From the NCBI GenBank assembly GCA_029866155.1, contig JARWZW010000013.1, forward strand, positions 145,487 to 209,486: a stretch of DNA of 64,000 nt, given 5' to 3'. This DNA is from Caulobacter sp. (lineage in GTDB: Bacteria; Pseudomonadota; Alphaproteobacteria; Caulobacterales; Caulobacteraceae). Under the pieces are notes generated by a model that was not told the DNA's origin, searched no databases, and saw only the letters and a list, made by a program, of their open reading frames with translations. A program made the position numbers and the translations under genes. Shown one piece after another: positions 26,597 through 37,155 of the stretch. Positions within the stretch are counted from its first letter, which is position 1, and the number at the start of each line of letters is the position of its first letter.

Positions 26597-27715
26597 ATGC
26601 GTAGCGTATCAGTTGGCCTGATGCTCTGTTTGAGCATGGGGTTTGGTCATGTCGGAGCCGCCATGGCGGCAGGGACGCCGGCAGATGGCAAGGTTCCCTA
26701 CACCGGGTCTCAGTTCGACATCTATGCGCTGTCCATGCCGGACGTGGCCTATCTCGTTTCCTATGTCGGTCAGGAGCGCGAAGGCCGCATCAACACCGAC
26801 GGCTCGACGGACTCCAACCGCGGGTTCGTGCCGGGCTCCACGCCGCTGTTCGTCGAGACCCAGAAGGTCGGCTACCAGGTGTTGCGCGCCGGACTGGCCG
26901 CCAACAACAGCCTCTGGATCGACAAGGGCCTTCGGGCGATCGAATGGGGGCTGAAGCCGGAAGTCCTTGGGGCTGACGGCTCATTTCCGGACCAAAGGGA
27001 GACAGAGACACTCGCCGGCCGGGCGCTCCATCCCAAATCGATCTTCCTGGATTCAGCGGCCCATGCCGTGCTGCTGATCCGTCAGTCTGATACCCCGGCG
27101 GCCTACAAGGCGCGGGCAGAGCTGCTGGTCCCCGGCATTCACCTGGCCGTGCGCGAGATCGTCGACTCCGGGGATGCCTTCAGGTTCTTCAAGAACAACG
27201 CCAATTCCAGCCAGCTGGCCTTTGTCGCCATGGCGATCCATCAGGCGGGGCTGGTCGCAGGGGACCAATTCCTGATCGACGTCGCCCGCAAGCAGTTCGA
27301 ACAGATATTCGCGATGCAGATGACAAACGGCGCGTTTCTGGAAAAGGGCGGGTTCGACACTTCCTACCAGATGAACACGCTCGAGCTGACAACGGCCTAC
27401 AACGCCACACTGGAGGCCGGAGACTGGCGAAACAAGGTGGCGGCGAGGAACAAGATGGCCGCGGACTGGTTCCTTGGCCGGGTTGCCGAGAATGGCTCGG
27501 TCGATACGACCGGCAATACGCGGCAGGAGGCCTGCAGCAGCCTTCCGGGCTATTTCCCGAAAGGCCTGGACATCGATAACATCCCGATCCGGCTCTACCA
27601 TCACGCCTATCTGGCGGGTCGTACCAAGGTCATCGCCCCGGTCGCGGCCCAGATCCAGTTCCGGGGAACCACCTATGACCACTTTGGCCACTGCGCCAAT
27701 CCGGTGGTCCAATAG
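26597..27715 (+). CDS. Secreted protein with predicted all-alpha toroid fold, function unknown
   Basis: 372 residues. A Sec signal peptide (about 1-25, ending AAMAAG) precedes a repetitive all-helical sequence with the pattern of paired helices (LFVETQKVGYQVLRAGLA, SNSSQLAFVAMAIHQAG, MNTLELTTAYNATLEAGDW). This is reminiscent of six-hairpin glycosidases and lyases, but I see no recognisable catalytic motif. Two cysteines, in QEACSSLPG and GHCANPV, could form a disulfide. The ATG at 26597 has a weak ribosome-binding site. The 169 bp before it contain a small inverted repeat (GCAGAT/ATCTGC) and no gene. A polysaccharide-degrading role is possible but unproven. Confidence 0.6.
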   Translation: MRSVSVGLMLCLSMGFGHVGAAMAAGTPADGKVPYTGSQFDIYALSMPDVAYLVSYVGQEREGRINTDGSTDSNRGFVPGSTPLFVETQKVGYQVLRAGLAANNSLWIDKGLRAIEWGLKPEVLGADGSFPDQRETETLAGRALHPKSIFLDSAAHAVLLIRQSDTPAAYKARAELLVPGIHLAVREIVDSGDAFRFFKNNANSSQLAFVAMAIHQAGLVAGDQFLIDVARKQFEQIFAMQMTNGAFLEKGGFDTSYQMNTLELTTAYNATLEAGDWRNKVAARNKMAADWFLGRVAENGSVDTTGNTRQEACSSLPGYFPKGLDIDNIPIRLYHHAYLAGRTKVIAPVAAQIQFRGTTYDHFGHCANPVVQ

Positions 27716-27751
27716 GCGCCGGACCTGACGAATGAGGGCGCCTGGGCGCCA

Positions 27752-29143
<1,392 letters not shown>

Positions 29144-29302
29144 CTGCAGGTCCCCTTTACGAACGGCTGGCGTGGGTTTACCGCCGGAGACCCAGACTGC
29201 AAGGGCGGATAGCAGGATTGGGTGATCGAAGACCGTCCAGAACTGTTCCGCCGGCGGCAGACCTGGCCGGCGGCGGGCGAAGAGCAGGGCGATTTCGAAC
29301 CC

Positions 29303-29662
29303 ATGAGTGACGACTGGACGCAACAGGGCAAGGTTCGGGCGCGTGACACCGAGGGCGGGCTGGAAATCGTGGTCGACGGACTGACCACCCAGGCCCGGTA
29401 CTACAAGCCCTTGATCTACGAGTTCTTCCGCAAGGTCTGGCGCGGGTCCCGGCCGGTCTGGGGTGAGTTTTCAGTCGAGATCGCCATGGAATACACCGGT
29501 GATCCGCCCTGGATGGATCTGGACAACCTGGCCAAGGCCCTGCTCGACGCCATCAAGGGCTACGCCTTTCATGACGACGCCCAGGTCGCCCGGCTGCTGG
29601 TCGAGCGGCATGCCGGCGAACGGGAACGGATCACCATCCGCGTACGGAAACTGTCCGGCTGA
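29303..29662 (+). CDS. RusA-like Holliday junction endonuclease
   Basis: 119 residues from the ATG at 29303, matching the 120 residues of E. coli RusA; the frame opens earlier at 29222 but that part looks unrelated. The catalytic set is present: D72-x-D74-N-x-x-K78 in [14 protein letters not shown], then D91 and D92 in [10 protein letters not shown]. RusA proteins are dimeric resolvases, usually prophage-borne. No phage genes are next to it, so this copy appears domesticated or acquired alone. Confidence 0.82.
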   Translation: MSDDWTQQGKVRARDTEGGLEIVVDGLTTQARYYKPLIYEFFRKVWRGSRPVWGEFSVEIAMEYTGDPPWMDLDNLAKALLDAIKGYAFHDDAQVARLLVERHAGERERITIRVRKLSG

Positions 29663-29672
29663 GGGGGTTTGA

Positions 29673-30065
29673 TCAGAAGGGGTTTCGGGGGGTGGGTCGC
29701 TCGAACGCCAAGGCGATCAGGGCGGCGTAGCCGACCAGCAGGAAGGCCCCGTATCGACCCTGGCTGACGGCCTCGAGCTGCGGGAACACCACATCCATGT
29801 TGAAGAAGGCCATCAGACCGCCGATGAGGCCGGGCAGGAAAAACGCCAGGGCGGGAAAGACCCGCTTGCTGCGCGGGGTGCGACGAAGCCTAGCCGTGAA
29901 GCAGAAAACCACCAGCAAGGCCGTGGTCGCAAGCATTGCATTCAGGGCGTAGAACCAGAAGCTGCTTTCCAGCAGTCCCCCGCCAAACGCGCCGTAGAAG
30001 GCCGTCACCGCAAACCAGGCGATCGCCCCCGCAATTCCATAGGCAAGACAGTCTTCTTTTGACAC
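29673..30065 (-). CDS. Small multi-pass membrane protein, function unknown
   Basis: 130 residues from a GTG at 30065; an ATG frame reaching 30197 gives an implausible Cys/Arg-rich extension. Four hydrophobic helices are visible (about 8-28, 37-57, 69-88 and 104-122). No family is recognised. Its stop lies 11 bp after the convergent RusA-like gene. Confidence 0.6.
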   Translation of the reverse strand: MSKEDCLAYGIAGAIAWFAVTAFYGAFGGGLLESSFWFYALNAMLATTALLVVFCFTARLRRTPRSKRVFPALAFFLPGLIGGLMAFFNMDVVFPQLEAVSQGRYGAFLLVGYAALIALAFERPTPRNPF

Positions 30066-30252
30066 GTCCGCACCCCAAAGCCACTGTTGACAAGGGTTGC
30101 GTTGCCAGACCCGTGCCGACAAGGGGAAAATGCGACCGGCGCGATGACAACCGCGAGATCGACTGCAAAGATCCGTTCCGGCGGTCGGCCAAAGCACCCT
30201 GTTCAGGTCGCTTCGACCGGCATCCGCCGTCCTGCGACTTGGGGTCGCGGCG

Positions 30253-32391
30253 TCAGCTCGCCCAGGGGAAGATCGCCCCCCAGGTCGCCAGCAGGGCGGA
30301 GAAGATCAGGAAGATGACGGCTGTCGCCGTGAACCGCAGCTTCCGACCAAAGGTGAAGCTGTCCACCCGGCGGCCGCCCTGCCAGATGAAGGGTGTCAGC
30401 AGAATGACCACGACGCTCAGGATGGCGCTGACAAACCCGCAGGCCGAGGCGGTTAGCAACAGGCCGCCCGGCCAGTCAAAGAATATGGCTGCCACGTCGC
30501 CGCTGCGGCTTGTCCAGATCGCTGTGCTGGCGAAGGCCACGACCCAGAGCACGGCCTGGCTCGTCTGGATCATGCTTCCGCGCGCCTGGGCGGTTGTCTG
30601 GCGAAGGTTGAGCCGCAGCCTCAGCCCCGACCCGACCAGGGTCGAGATCGACGCCACCAGGGCCAGCAGGGCCAGCCAGACCATCAGGCCCTGGCCGCCC
30701 AGCAGTCCGACCCGCTGGCTGAAGGTCGCGCCGTTGGCGTCGTAGAAGCCCGTCGCGCGACCGTTCTTCATCTCGAAGGCAATCTGTCGCGGGTCACTGA
30801 CCGATCGGAACAGGCCCGACTGGTTGACCGGCGTCCAGACACTGCTGCTGTTGAAGCCCTGGATGACCAGTTGTCCCTGTTCATCCACCGTGATTTTTGT
30901 CCGGCCATTGATCAGGCCGATGAACTTTTCCATTCCGTGGAAGGAGCGCCGCGAGGTCAGGTACTCGCCCGTGAAGGCGGCGCGGTTTGCCTCAAGCCAT
31001 TGCGAACGGACCGGCGGCTGTGCGGCCTGGCCGCCCGTATAGAAGCGCTGGACGATCCGCTCGGCCAGGGATCGGGTCAGGGCTGCTCCGGTCTCGGTAT
31101 TGACGGCGACGAACACACCCAGGCCCAGATCGGGAACCACGGTCATGTTCGACCGGAAGGACAGGGTGGCGCCGTCATGGCCATAGCCCGTCCGGCCGCC
31201 GGGCAGGCGGTATTCGATGAAGCCCCGGGCGAAACCGCCGGCCCCGGGCAGGGCCCGCTGGTCGACAGTGCGAAATCCAGCCGCCGTCTGGGCGTTGTAA
31301 AGGGTCACGCCATCCAGGGTTCCGCCATTCAGCAACAACATCATGTAGCGGGCCATATCGGAGGCCGTCGAAGAGCCGCCGCCGGCTGCCGCGACCTGGC
31401 TGACAAACTCGTAGGGGCGCTCCACAAACCGGGAGCCGGTCCAGAAATAGCCCTTTGAAACATCCCCTGCCAGAAGGGCCGGCATGGGGGCAGGCAGGTC
31501 GCCACGAGGCGGATAGACATCCCGGAAGGTCGTGCGGTTCATCCCCAGAGGGCGGGTGATGTCCTGTTCCATGACCTGTTCAAAGGGTCGCTGGGCCTGC
31601 CAGGCGACCGCTTCGCCCGCCAGGCCGACGCCGTAGTTCGAATAGGCTGGCACGGAGCCGGCCGGCCATTCGCGCCGGGGCCGTTCCTGTTTCAGCCAGG
31701 TCATGGCTGGGCGAACCCGCCGGGCGTCCTTCTCGAAGAGCTGGCCGAGGGCCCGGTCCTCGAATCCGGGACGGTGGTTCATCAGGTCGATGACCCGGAC
31801 CTGTTGCTCGAAGCCCTGATCCGGCACCTTGACGGATTCAGGCAGGTAGAGGTTCACAGGCGCGTCCAGCCGGATGCGCCCGGCCTCGACCTGCCGCATC
31901 ACGGCGATCCAGGTAAAGGTCTTGGAGATCGAGGCCAGTCGAAACAGGGTGCGGTCCGGATCGACACGGCGGGCCGGGCTGAGACTGTCAAAGCCGTAAC
32001 CGCGCTTGAAGACGACCTGGCCATTCTGGACAACCGAGACGCTGACGCCGGCGACCTTCTGGCCGATCATGGTCTCGGTGACGACCCCATCAATGAAGGC
32101 GGCCAGCTGGGCTGGATCCATGGGGGCTGCCGACACCGGCGGCGCCGCCGCGACGGGCGGGGCGACCATGGCTGCTGAACCGGAGGATGCCGGCCTGGCG
32201 ACGGCGCGTCGTGTGGACCAGCGGCGGCTTGCGGTCGGGGGCGCCGGGGCGGGCTGGGCCGTCGATGCCTCCTGGGCCGCAGGCAGGGCGGCCGCAGGCT
32301 GGGCTTCCTGGGCAAGGCCGATCGTCGGCCCCAAGCCAATGGCGACCGTCAGGATCGCCGTCAGCAAAACCCTCATGCCCGAAATATGCAT
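30253..32391 (-). CDS. Beta-lactamase-family serine hydrolase with C-terminal membrane domain
   Basis: 712 residues from the ATG at 32391, behind TAAGGTG; the frame runs upstream to 32628 without a signal peptide. A signal peptide (about 6-28) is followed by an Ala/Pro linker, then the class C beta-lactamase/D-Ala-D-Ala carboxypeptidase-like domain: S154-I-S-K157 (SxxK), YSNYG (YxN) and GHDG (HxG). The last 160 residues hold about four membrane helices. This layout fits periplasmic peptidases or esterases of the FmtA/EstB type rather than a resistance enzyme. Substrate not predictable. Confidence 0.85.
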   Translation of the reverse strand: MHISGMRVLLTAILTVAIGLGPTIGLAQEAQPAAALPAAQEASTAQPAPAPPTASRRWSTRRAVARPASSGSAAMVAPPVAAAPPVSAAPMDPAQLAAFIDGVVTETMIGQKVAGVSVSVVQNGQVVFKRGYGFDSLSPARRVDPDRTLFRLASISKTFTWIAVMRQVEAGRIRLDAPVNLYLPESVKVPDQGFEQQVRVIDLMNHRPGFEDRALGQLFEKDARRVRPAMTWLKQERPRREWPAGSVPAYSNYGVGLAGEAVAWQAQRPFEQVMEQDITRPLGMNRTTFRDVYPPRGDLPAPMPALLAGDVSKGYFWTGSRFVERPYEFVSQVAAAGGGSSTASDMARYMMLLLNGGTLDGVTLYNAQTAAGFRTVDQRALPGAGGFARGFIEYRLPGGRTGYGHDGATLSFRSNMTVVPDLGLGVFVAVNTETGAALTRSLAERIVQRFYTGGQAAQPPVRSQWLEANRAAFTGEYLTSRRSFHGMEKFIGLINGRTKITVDEQGQLVIQGFNSSSVWTPVNQSGLFRSVSDPRQIAFEMKNGRATGFYDANGATFSQRVGLLGGQGLMVWLALLALVASISTLVGSGLRLRLNLRQTTAQARGSMIQTSQAVLWVVAFASTAIWTSRSGDVAAIFFDWPGGLLLTASACGFVSAILSVVVILLTPFIWQGGRRVDSFTFGRKLRFTATAVIFLIFSALLATWGAIFPWAS

Positions 32392-32447
32392 CACCTTACT
32401 GATCCCCCGTCGTCGCCTGACAGGCGACGTCTGATTGAGGGTGATCG

Positions 32448-33233
32448 CTATCCGCCCTTGGGGAAGCCGTAAAGTGGTAGAAGCGGTCTGATGCCCGTTC
32501 CGACCCAGACCTGTGGCTCGGAAGGCGGTGAGGCGCCTGTTTCCCGCTCCCGACGTGTCACGCAGGACAGCACGGCGGCGGGCAGGGCCGCCCATCCGGC
32601 AGACCCGCCTGCGGCCTCCAGGAAACACTCATCGAAATAGGGATAGACATCGCTCTCGCCGCAACCGAACGAACTGCGGTCCTTCCGGGCCGAAGTCAGG
32701 ACCAAGCGATCCTTTTCCTCCAGCGCCGGCAGGTTCACGCCGGAAAAGCAGGTGGAAATCACCACAATGGTCGGACGGTTGGGGCAGGCGCTATTGACCA
32801 GCTGGGCCATGACAACCGGAAAGACCACCGTCGCATTGTCGGTCTGGGGATGACCCAGAAAGGCGCCGAACTTGGTGCCGTGGGACGTGAAATAGAACAG
32901 GCAGCCAGCCTTGGCCTGTTGGGCCAGGCCCTGAAGTCCATTCTGGATACCGAACAGGGTGCTGATGCCGGGCGTCGGGCTGTAGCGCTCCGGTCGAACT
33001 GAAAACTGCAGGACATTGGCCGGCGAAAAGCCCATCTTCTCGACCAGAGCCTGGCTCAGGTCGCGCCTGGCGTTGTCGAAGGCTTCGGTATCGCCGCCGC
33101 CGGAGCCGTGAAAATCCCCGGCCACCACGACGGCCGCCCAGCCGGACATTGCGCCCTTGCCGGCCGCCATCCCCGAAGCGGGCGCCAGCAGGACCGCCAG
33201 GCCGGCCAGCATTCCCAGGGCCAACCTCTTCAT
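32448..33233 (-). CDS. Secreted C13-type caspase-fold cysteine peptidase
   Basis: 261 residues. A signal peptide (about 1-24) precedes a caspase/legumain-like fold. The catalytic dyad is visible as H118 in LFYFTSHGT and C162 in IVVISTCFSGV, followed by LVLTSARKDRSSFGCGESD, matching the C13 pattern. Legumains cut after Asn or Asp; bacterial members are mostly uncharacterised. It follows the thioesterase gene by 8 bp, forming an apparent sspB-thioesterase-peptidase operon. Confidence 0.8.
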   Translation of the reverse strand: MKRLALGMLAGLAVLLAPASGMAAGKGAMSGWAAVVVAGDFHGSGGGDTEAFDNARRDLSQALVEKMGFSPANVLQFSVRPERYSPTPGISTLFGIQNGLQGLAQQAKAGCLFYFTSHGTKFGAFLGHPQTDNATVVFPVVMAQLVNSACPNRPTIVVISTCFSGVNLPALEEKDRLVLTSARKDRSSFGCGESDVYPYFDECFLEAAGGSAGWAALPAAVLSCVTRRERETGASPPSEPQVWVGTGIRPLLPLYGFPKGG

Positions 33234-33241
33234 GACGCCGC

Positions 33242-33712
33242 CTATTTCTTGAAGGACTTGAAGGGAGTGGGCATGGCCGTGGCGGTCGCCTTGGCCAGGA
33301 GCCTGTCTTCACTGTCGTAAAGCTCGCCTTCCAGGAAGGCGATGGTCTTGCCCCAGCGCGCCACCATGCCGACGCCCTTGAGCAGGCCCGGCATGGCCGG
33401 ACGGAAGAAGCTGGTCTTCATTTCAAGGGTTGGCATGACGCAGGTCATGCCGGAGGTCACAAGGCCGGACACCGACATGCATTCATCCAGCATGGCGCAG
33501 ACAAAGCCGCCCTGGATCTGTCCCATGGGATTGCAGAGCAGGTCCGCCCGGGCGTCAAAGGCGACCTCGACACGTTTCAGGGCCTGGGACACAGACAGCA
33601 TCCGGAAACCGAGCGTGCGCGATCCCGAAGGCTGGGCCTTCGAATTCAGAAACCGCTGAAGGATGGCCTCGTCGCTAAGGGCCTGCGGCTGGGTGTCGGC
33701 TGTTTCGCTCAT
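33242..33712 (-). CDS. PaaI-like hotdog-fold thioesterase
   Basis: 156 residues. The hotdog core is visible: LCNPMGQIQGGFVCAMLDECM (about 81-101, with the conserved Gly and acidic residue) and TLEMKTSFFRPAMPGLLKGVG. Such proteins hydrolyse acyl-CoA esters. The start overlaps the sspB stop as ATGA, so translation is probably coupled. No substrate hint from context. Confidence 0.85.
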   Translation of the reverse strand: MSETADTQPQALSDEAILQRFLNSKAQPSGSRTLGFRMLSVSQALKRVEVAFDARADLLCNPMGQIQGGFVCAMLDECMSVSGLVTSGMTCVMPTLEMKTSFFRPAMPGLLKGVGMVARWGKTIAFLEGELYDSEDRLLAKATATAMPTPFKSFKK

Positions 33713-34209
33713 TTCTTCCGGAACTGATCCAGGGAAACCACCTTGGCGGCCGGTTCGACAGCGGGCGCCGCATCGTCAGCCAGCGGCTCATCGGTCGCTG
33801 CATCTTCGGTCTCGACCAGGGTCGAGGCCTCGAGATCGGCGGCCTCGAACTGCAGGCCGAACTGGACCCAGGGGTCGAAGAACCTGACCACGGCCGTATA
33901 GGGAATCGACAGCCGCTTGGGTTGTCCGCCAAACTTCAGGGTCACGGTGAAGAAGGTCTCACCCGGCGCCAGGTCCCAGTACTGGTGCTGGAGAATGATC
34001 GTCATCTCGTCCGGGTATTTGGACAGCACTTCCGGGGGCCCTGAAACGCCCGGCGCCTGGGTCTTGAAGGTAATGTAGAAATGATGCTCGCCCGGCAGGC
34101 CGCCCGGGGCTGCCGCCTTCCGCAGGGCTGCCTTGACGACTCCCCTAAGGGCATCCTGGGCCATGGCCTCATAATGCATCAGGTCTTGCGGTGGCTTGTC
34201 TTGCGCCAT
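33709..34209 (-). CDS. sspB: ClpXP adaptor SspB (alpha type)
   Basis: 166 residues. The N-terminal domain (about 10-130) matches the alphaproteobacterial SspB-alpha fold (LMHYEAMAQDALRGVVKAAL, HHFYITFKTQAPGV, EMTIILQHQYWDL, RLSIPYTAVVRFFDPWVQFG). An acidic flexible linker leads to the C-terminal ClpX-binding tail VVSLDQFRKK (157-166). SspB tethers ssrA-tagged proteins to ClpXP. The tmRNA gene that supplies those tags lies only 1.7 kb upstream. Confidence 0.93.
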   Translation of the reverse strand: MAQDKPPQDLMHYEAMAQDALRGVVKAALRKAAAPGGLPGEHHFYITFKTQAPGVSGPPEVLSKYPDEMTIILQHQYWDLAPGETFFTVTLKFGGQPKRLSIPYTAVVRFFDPWVQFGLQFEAADLEASTLVETEDAATDEPLADDAAPAVEPAAKVVSLDQFRKK

Positions 34210-34303
34210 TGGCGTTCACTCGGGTCCCGGTCTTGTCAGGTCAACCTAGCGGTTTGGCGCGCGCCCGCAATGCCGATACCGCTCGGTCGGCTGACGATCG
34301 AAA

Positions 34304-35770
34304 TCAGTTTTCACGTTCCGCATCGAGGGGTGACTGCCGGGTCACAGTTGCGACCCGCAGGGCGTTGGTCGTTCCGGGCAGATTGAAGGGCACGCCGGCG
34401 GTGACCACCACCTCGTCGCCCCAGGTCGCAAGGCCCTCGCGCCGGGCCGTGGACAGGGCGCCGGTCACAGCCTGGGTCATGGTGTCATGGCCGGCGATAT
34501 GGACAGGATGGACGCCCCAGACCAGCGCCAGGCGCCGGGCGGTGGCCATCACCGGGGTCAGGCCCAGGATGGGCGCCGAGGGTCGCTGGCGGGCGATCCT
34601 CAGGGCTGTCGAGCCGCCATGGGTGAAGGCGGCGATGGCCTTGGCTCCCGACGAGTCCGCCACCTGCCGCGCTGCGGCGGCGATGGCTCCGGAGGAGGTT
34701 GTCTCTGCCGCCAGCGGGCGGTCATCCATGGCGGCCCGCCACTCTGAGTCCCGCTCCACGCGGGAGAGGATCCGGTCCATCATGTCGACCGCCTCGAGGG
34801 GATAATGGCCAGCCGCTGTCTCGGCCGAGAGCATCACCGCATCGGCGCCCTCGAACAGTGCGCCGGCGACGTCGGACGCCTCGGCCCTGGTCGGGGTCGG
34901 GGAACTGATCATGCTCTCCATCATCTGGGTGGCGACGATGACGGGACGGCCCATCTCGCGCGCCTTCCGGACGATCCGCCGCTGTGCGAGGGGCACTTCT
35001 TCCGGTGGAAGTTCGACCCCCAGATCACCGCGGGCCACCATGACGGCGTCCTACAGGGCGATGATTTCATCAAGATTGGCCAGGGCCTGAGGCTTTTCGA
35101 GCTTTGTCAGGACCCAGGCGCGACCGGCGATCAGTTCCCTGGCCTCGATCACGTCTTCGGGCCGCTGCACGAAGGACAGACCGACGAAATCAACGCCCTG
35201 CTCGAGGGCGAAGGCCAGGTCGATCCGGTCCTTGGCGGTCAGGGCGGGGATGGGCAGCATGACATCCGGGACGTTGACGCCCTTGCGGTCGGAAAGCCGG
35301 CCGGCGACCACCACGGCGGTTTCCAGATGATCTGGTCGGACATGATCGACCCGGAGCTTCAGCTTGCCGTCATCGATCAGCAGATTCATGCCGGGGGTCG
35401 CAGCCTCGATGATCTCCGGATGAGGCAACTGGACCCGGCTTACATCGCCGGGGATCGGGGAGAGGTCCAGACGGAAGGACTGGCCCTTCTGGAGGATGAC
35501 ATGGCCATTGCTGAACCGGCCGATCCTCAGTTTCGGCCCCTGCACATCGGCCAGGACGCCGATCGGCCGGCCGGTCTTGCGCTCAAGGCTGCGAATGATC
35601 GCCAGCCTTTCGGCATGGTCGGCATGGTCGCCATGGCTGAAGTTCAGGCGGAAGACGTCGGCGCCGCCCTTCAGGATGGCCTCGATCATGGCCGGGGTCG
35701 AGGTCGCGGGACCCAGGGTGGCTACGATCTTGGCGCGTCGGCGACGCAGGATGTGGTGACGGCCCGGCAT
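34304..35770 (-). pseudogene. pyk: Pyruvate kinase interrupted by one in-frame amber codon
   Basis: Together the two halves give a 485-residue pyruvate kinase of normal length. N-terminal part (35770-35054): FRLNFSHGDHADHAERLAII, LADVQGPKLRIGRF, VDFVGLSFVQRPEDV, LTKLEKPQALANLDEIIAL. The next codon is TAG (35051-35053). The same frame continues at once with [19 protein letters not shown], the active-site signature, and [20 protein letters not shown]. The missing residue is normally Ser in this position ([12 protein letters not shown]), so TCG to TAG is a one-base change. There is no other damage. A sequencing error, a recent nonsense mutation or a suppressed codon are all possible. Confidence 0.85.
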
Positions 35771-35889
35771 TTATTTTTCCTGGCGCGGCAAGTTCGGCCA
35801 GCGCGACCCTGTTCCTACAGCAAGGCGTGACTCGCCCATACTGGCGAGACATCATTCCAGATCACAAGGGAGCGAGAGGTCCGCCGGAC

Positions 35890-36264
35890 GGCGTCCCGTC
35901 TGCGACGGGTTTCAAAGACAGATTTTCGCGAAGCAGGTGGGGGGCTTCTGTTGCCAGGCGCCCCCCGGGCCCCGCCTGAAGGTGCTAAACCCGCAGGGCT
36001 TTAGAGCGAGTGCTCCGGCGCTGCATTACGCGGCGACAGCGTACTCTTCAGCGAAGTTATCGTTCGCAGTTAGTTTAAAACCCGAAACGGTGGGTCAGGC
36101 CGAGAGAAAGCAACACCTTTACACGTCTGTCGATGCTGATCGGCCCCGCACTTCCCGGCGATAACCCGGAAGGATGATGGTGGAGCCGCCGGGAATCGCA
36201 CCCGGGTCCAGTCCGCTTATTTCGAGCGCGTTTATCTCCATAGTCCGGGCGAACCCGGACAGAT
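35890..36264 (-). ncRNA. ssrA: Two-piece (circularly permuted) tmRNA
   Basis: On the minus strand the acceptor piece comes first. It has a UUCG-capped hairpin (36243-36260), the T-arm (CCGGG stem, GTGCGATTC loop) and the end GGCTCCACCA at 36178. A 30-nt spacer follows, then the coding piece beginning GGGGCCG at 36147, which pairs with CGGCTCC of the acceptor end as a 7-bp stem with one G-U. The tag frame is at 36026-36067, and downstream GC-rich pseudoknot-like stems extend to about 35900. This order is the permuted alphaproteobacterial form, processed into two RNAs. The 3' limit is approximate. Confidence 0.93.
36026..36067 (-). other. tmRNA tag-peptide reading frame
   Basis: The resume codon GCG at 36065-36067 opens 13 codons and a TAA. 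With the alanine carried by tmRNA the tag is AANDNFAEEYAVAA. It differs from the Caulobacter crescentus tag as I recall it (AANDNFAEEFAVAA) by a Phe-to-Tyr change. The final AVAA is the ClpX-recognition end. Confidence 0.93.
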
Positions 36265-36486
36265 CCAATATAGGATGTATTGGTTGCGAATGGAATGACC
36301 CCCCTGAAATGTCCGCTGGCGGGTGGCAACGAAACGGCCTGGCCGCCGGCCCGATCGGCAGCCTGTTGTGCAGCCGTCCGGGGTTGCCGCCATCCAGGAT
36401 TGAGTGAAGGGCTGACAGATACGCAATTCCCTGATCAGAATGGGCCGTTGCTCCTGTTGGGGGGGCTTTTGAGGGAGACTGATCAG

Positions 36487-37149
36487 ATGAGCAGGTTGTT
36501 GGCCGAGTTTATCGGCACCTTGACCCTCGTCCTGTTCGGCTGTGGCGCAGCCGTCCTGGGCGGAGAAAACATCGGGCAGCTCGGGATCGCCCTGGCGTTT
36601 GGCTTTGCGATTGTCGCCATGGCCTATGGCATCGGGCCGATCTCGGGTTGCCACGTCAATCCTGCGGTCAGCCTTGCGGTCTTCATCGCCGGCCGCATGA
36701 GCGCCAGGGACATGCTGCTGTACTGGGCGGCGCAGTTCGCCGGCGCCCTTGCGGGGGCCGCCATCCTGATGGTCCTGGCCAAGACGGGCGTGGAAAGCGG
36801 CCTTGGCCGTAATGGCTGGGGCCCTGGATACCTGGGTGAGTATTCCCTCCAGGCCGCCCTGGTCTTCGAGATCGTGATGACCGCCCTGTTCGTTACGGTG
36901 ATCCTGGGGGCGACTGGTCCCGGTTCGTCCCCCGGTTTCGCCGGTCTGGCGATCGGCATCACCCTGGCGGTGATCCACATAGTGGGGATTCAGGTGACCG
37001 GCGTATCGGTCAATCCGGCGCGCAGCTTTGGTCCTGCCCTGCTGGTCGGCGGAGAGGCCCTGTCACAGCTCTGGCTGTTTGTGGTCGCCCCGGCGATTGG
37101 CGCCGTGATCGGCGGCTTGGCCTTCCGGTCAAGGCTGCTGAAGGCCTGA
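36487..37149 (+). CDS. aqpZ: Aquaporin Z-type water channel
   Basis: 220 residues from the ATG at 36487 behind GGGAG; the frame opens at 36280, inside the tmRNA region, and that part is not coding. Six membrane helices and the two NPA half-helices (HVNPAVSLAVF and SVNPARSFGPAL) are visible. The narrow-filter His (HIVGIQ) and Arg (NPAR) suit an orthodox water channel rather than a glycerol facilitator. Confidence 0.94.
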   Translation: MSRLLAEFIGTLTLVLFGCGAAVLGGENIGQLGIALAFGFAIVAMAYGIGPISGCHVNPAVSLAVFIAGRMSARDMLLYWAAQFAGALAGAAILMVLAKTGVESGLGRNGWGPGYLGEYSLQAALVFEIVMTALFVTVILGATGPGSSPGFAGLAIGITLAVIHIVGIQVTGVSVNPARSFGPALLVGGEALSQLWLFVVAPAIGAVIGGLAFRSRLLKA

Positions 37150-37155
37150 GCCGGC

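Noticed and set aside
35937..36329. Frames across the tmRNA region
   Set aside because: The sequence is explained by the two-piece tmRNA.
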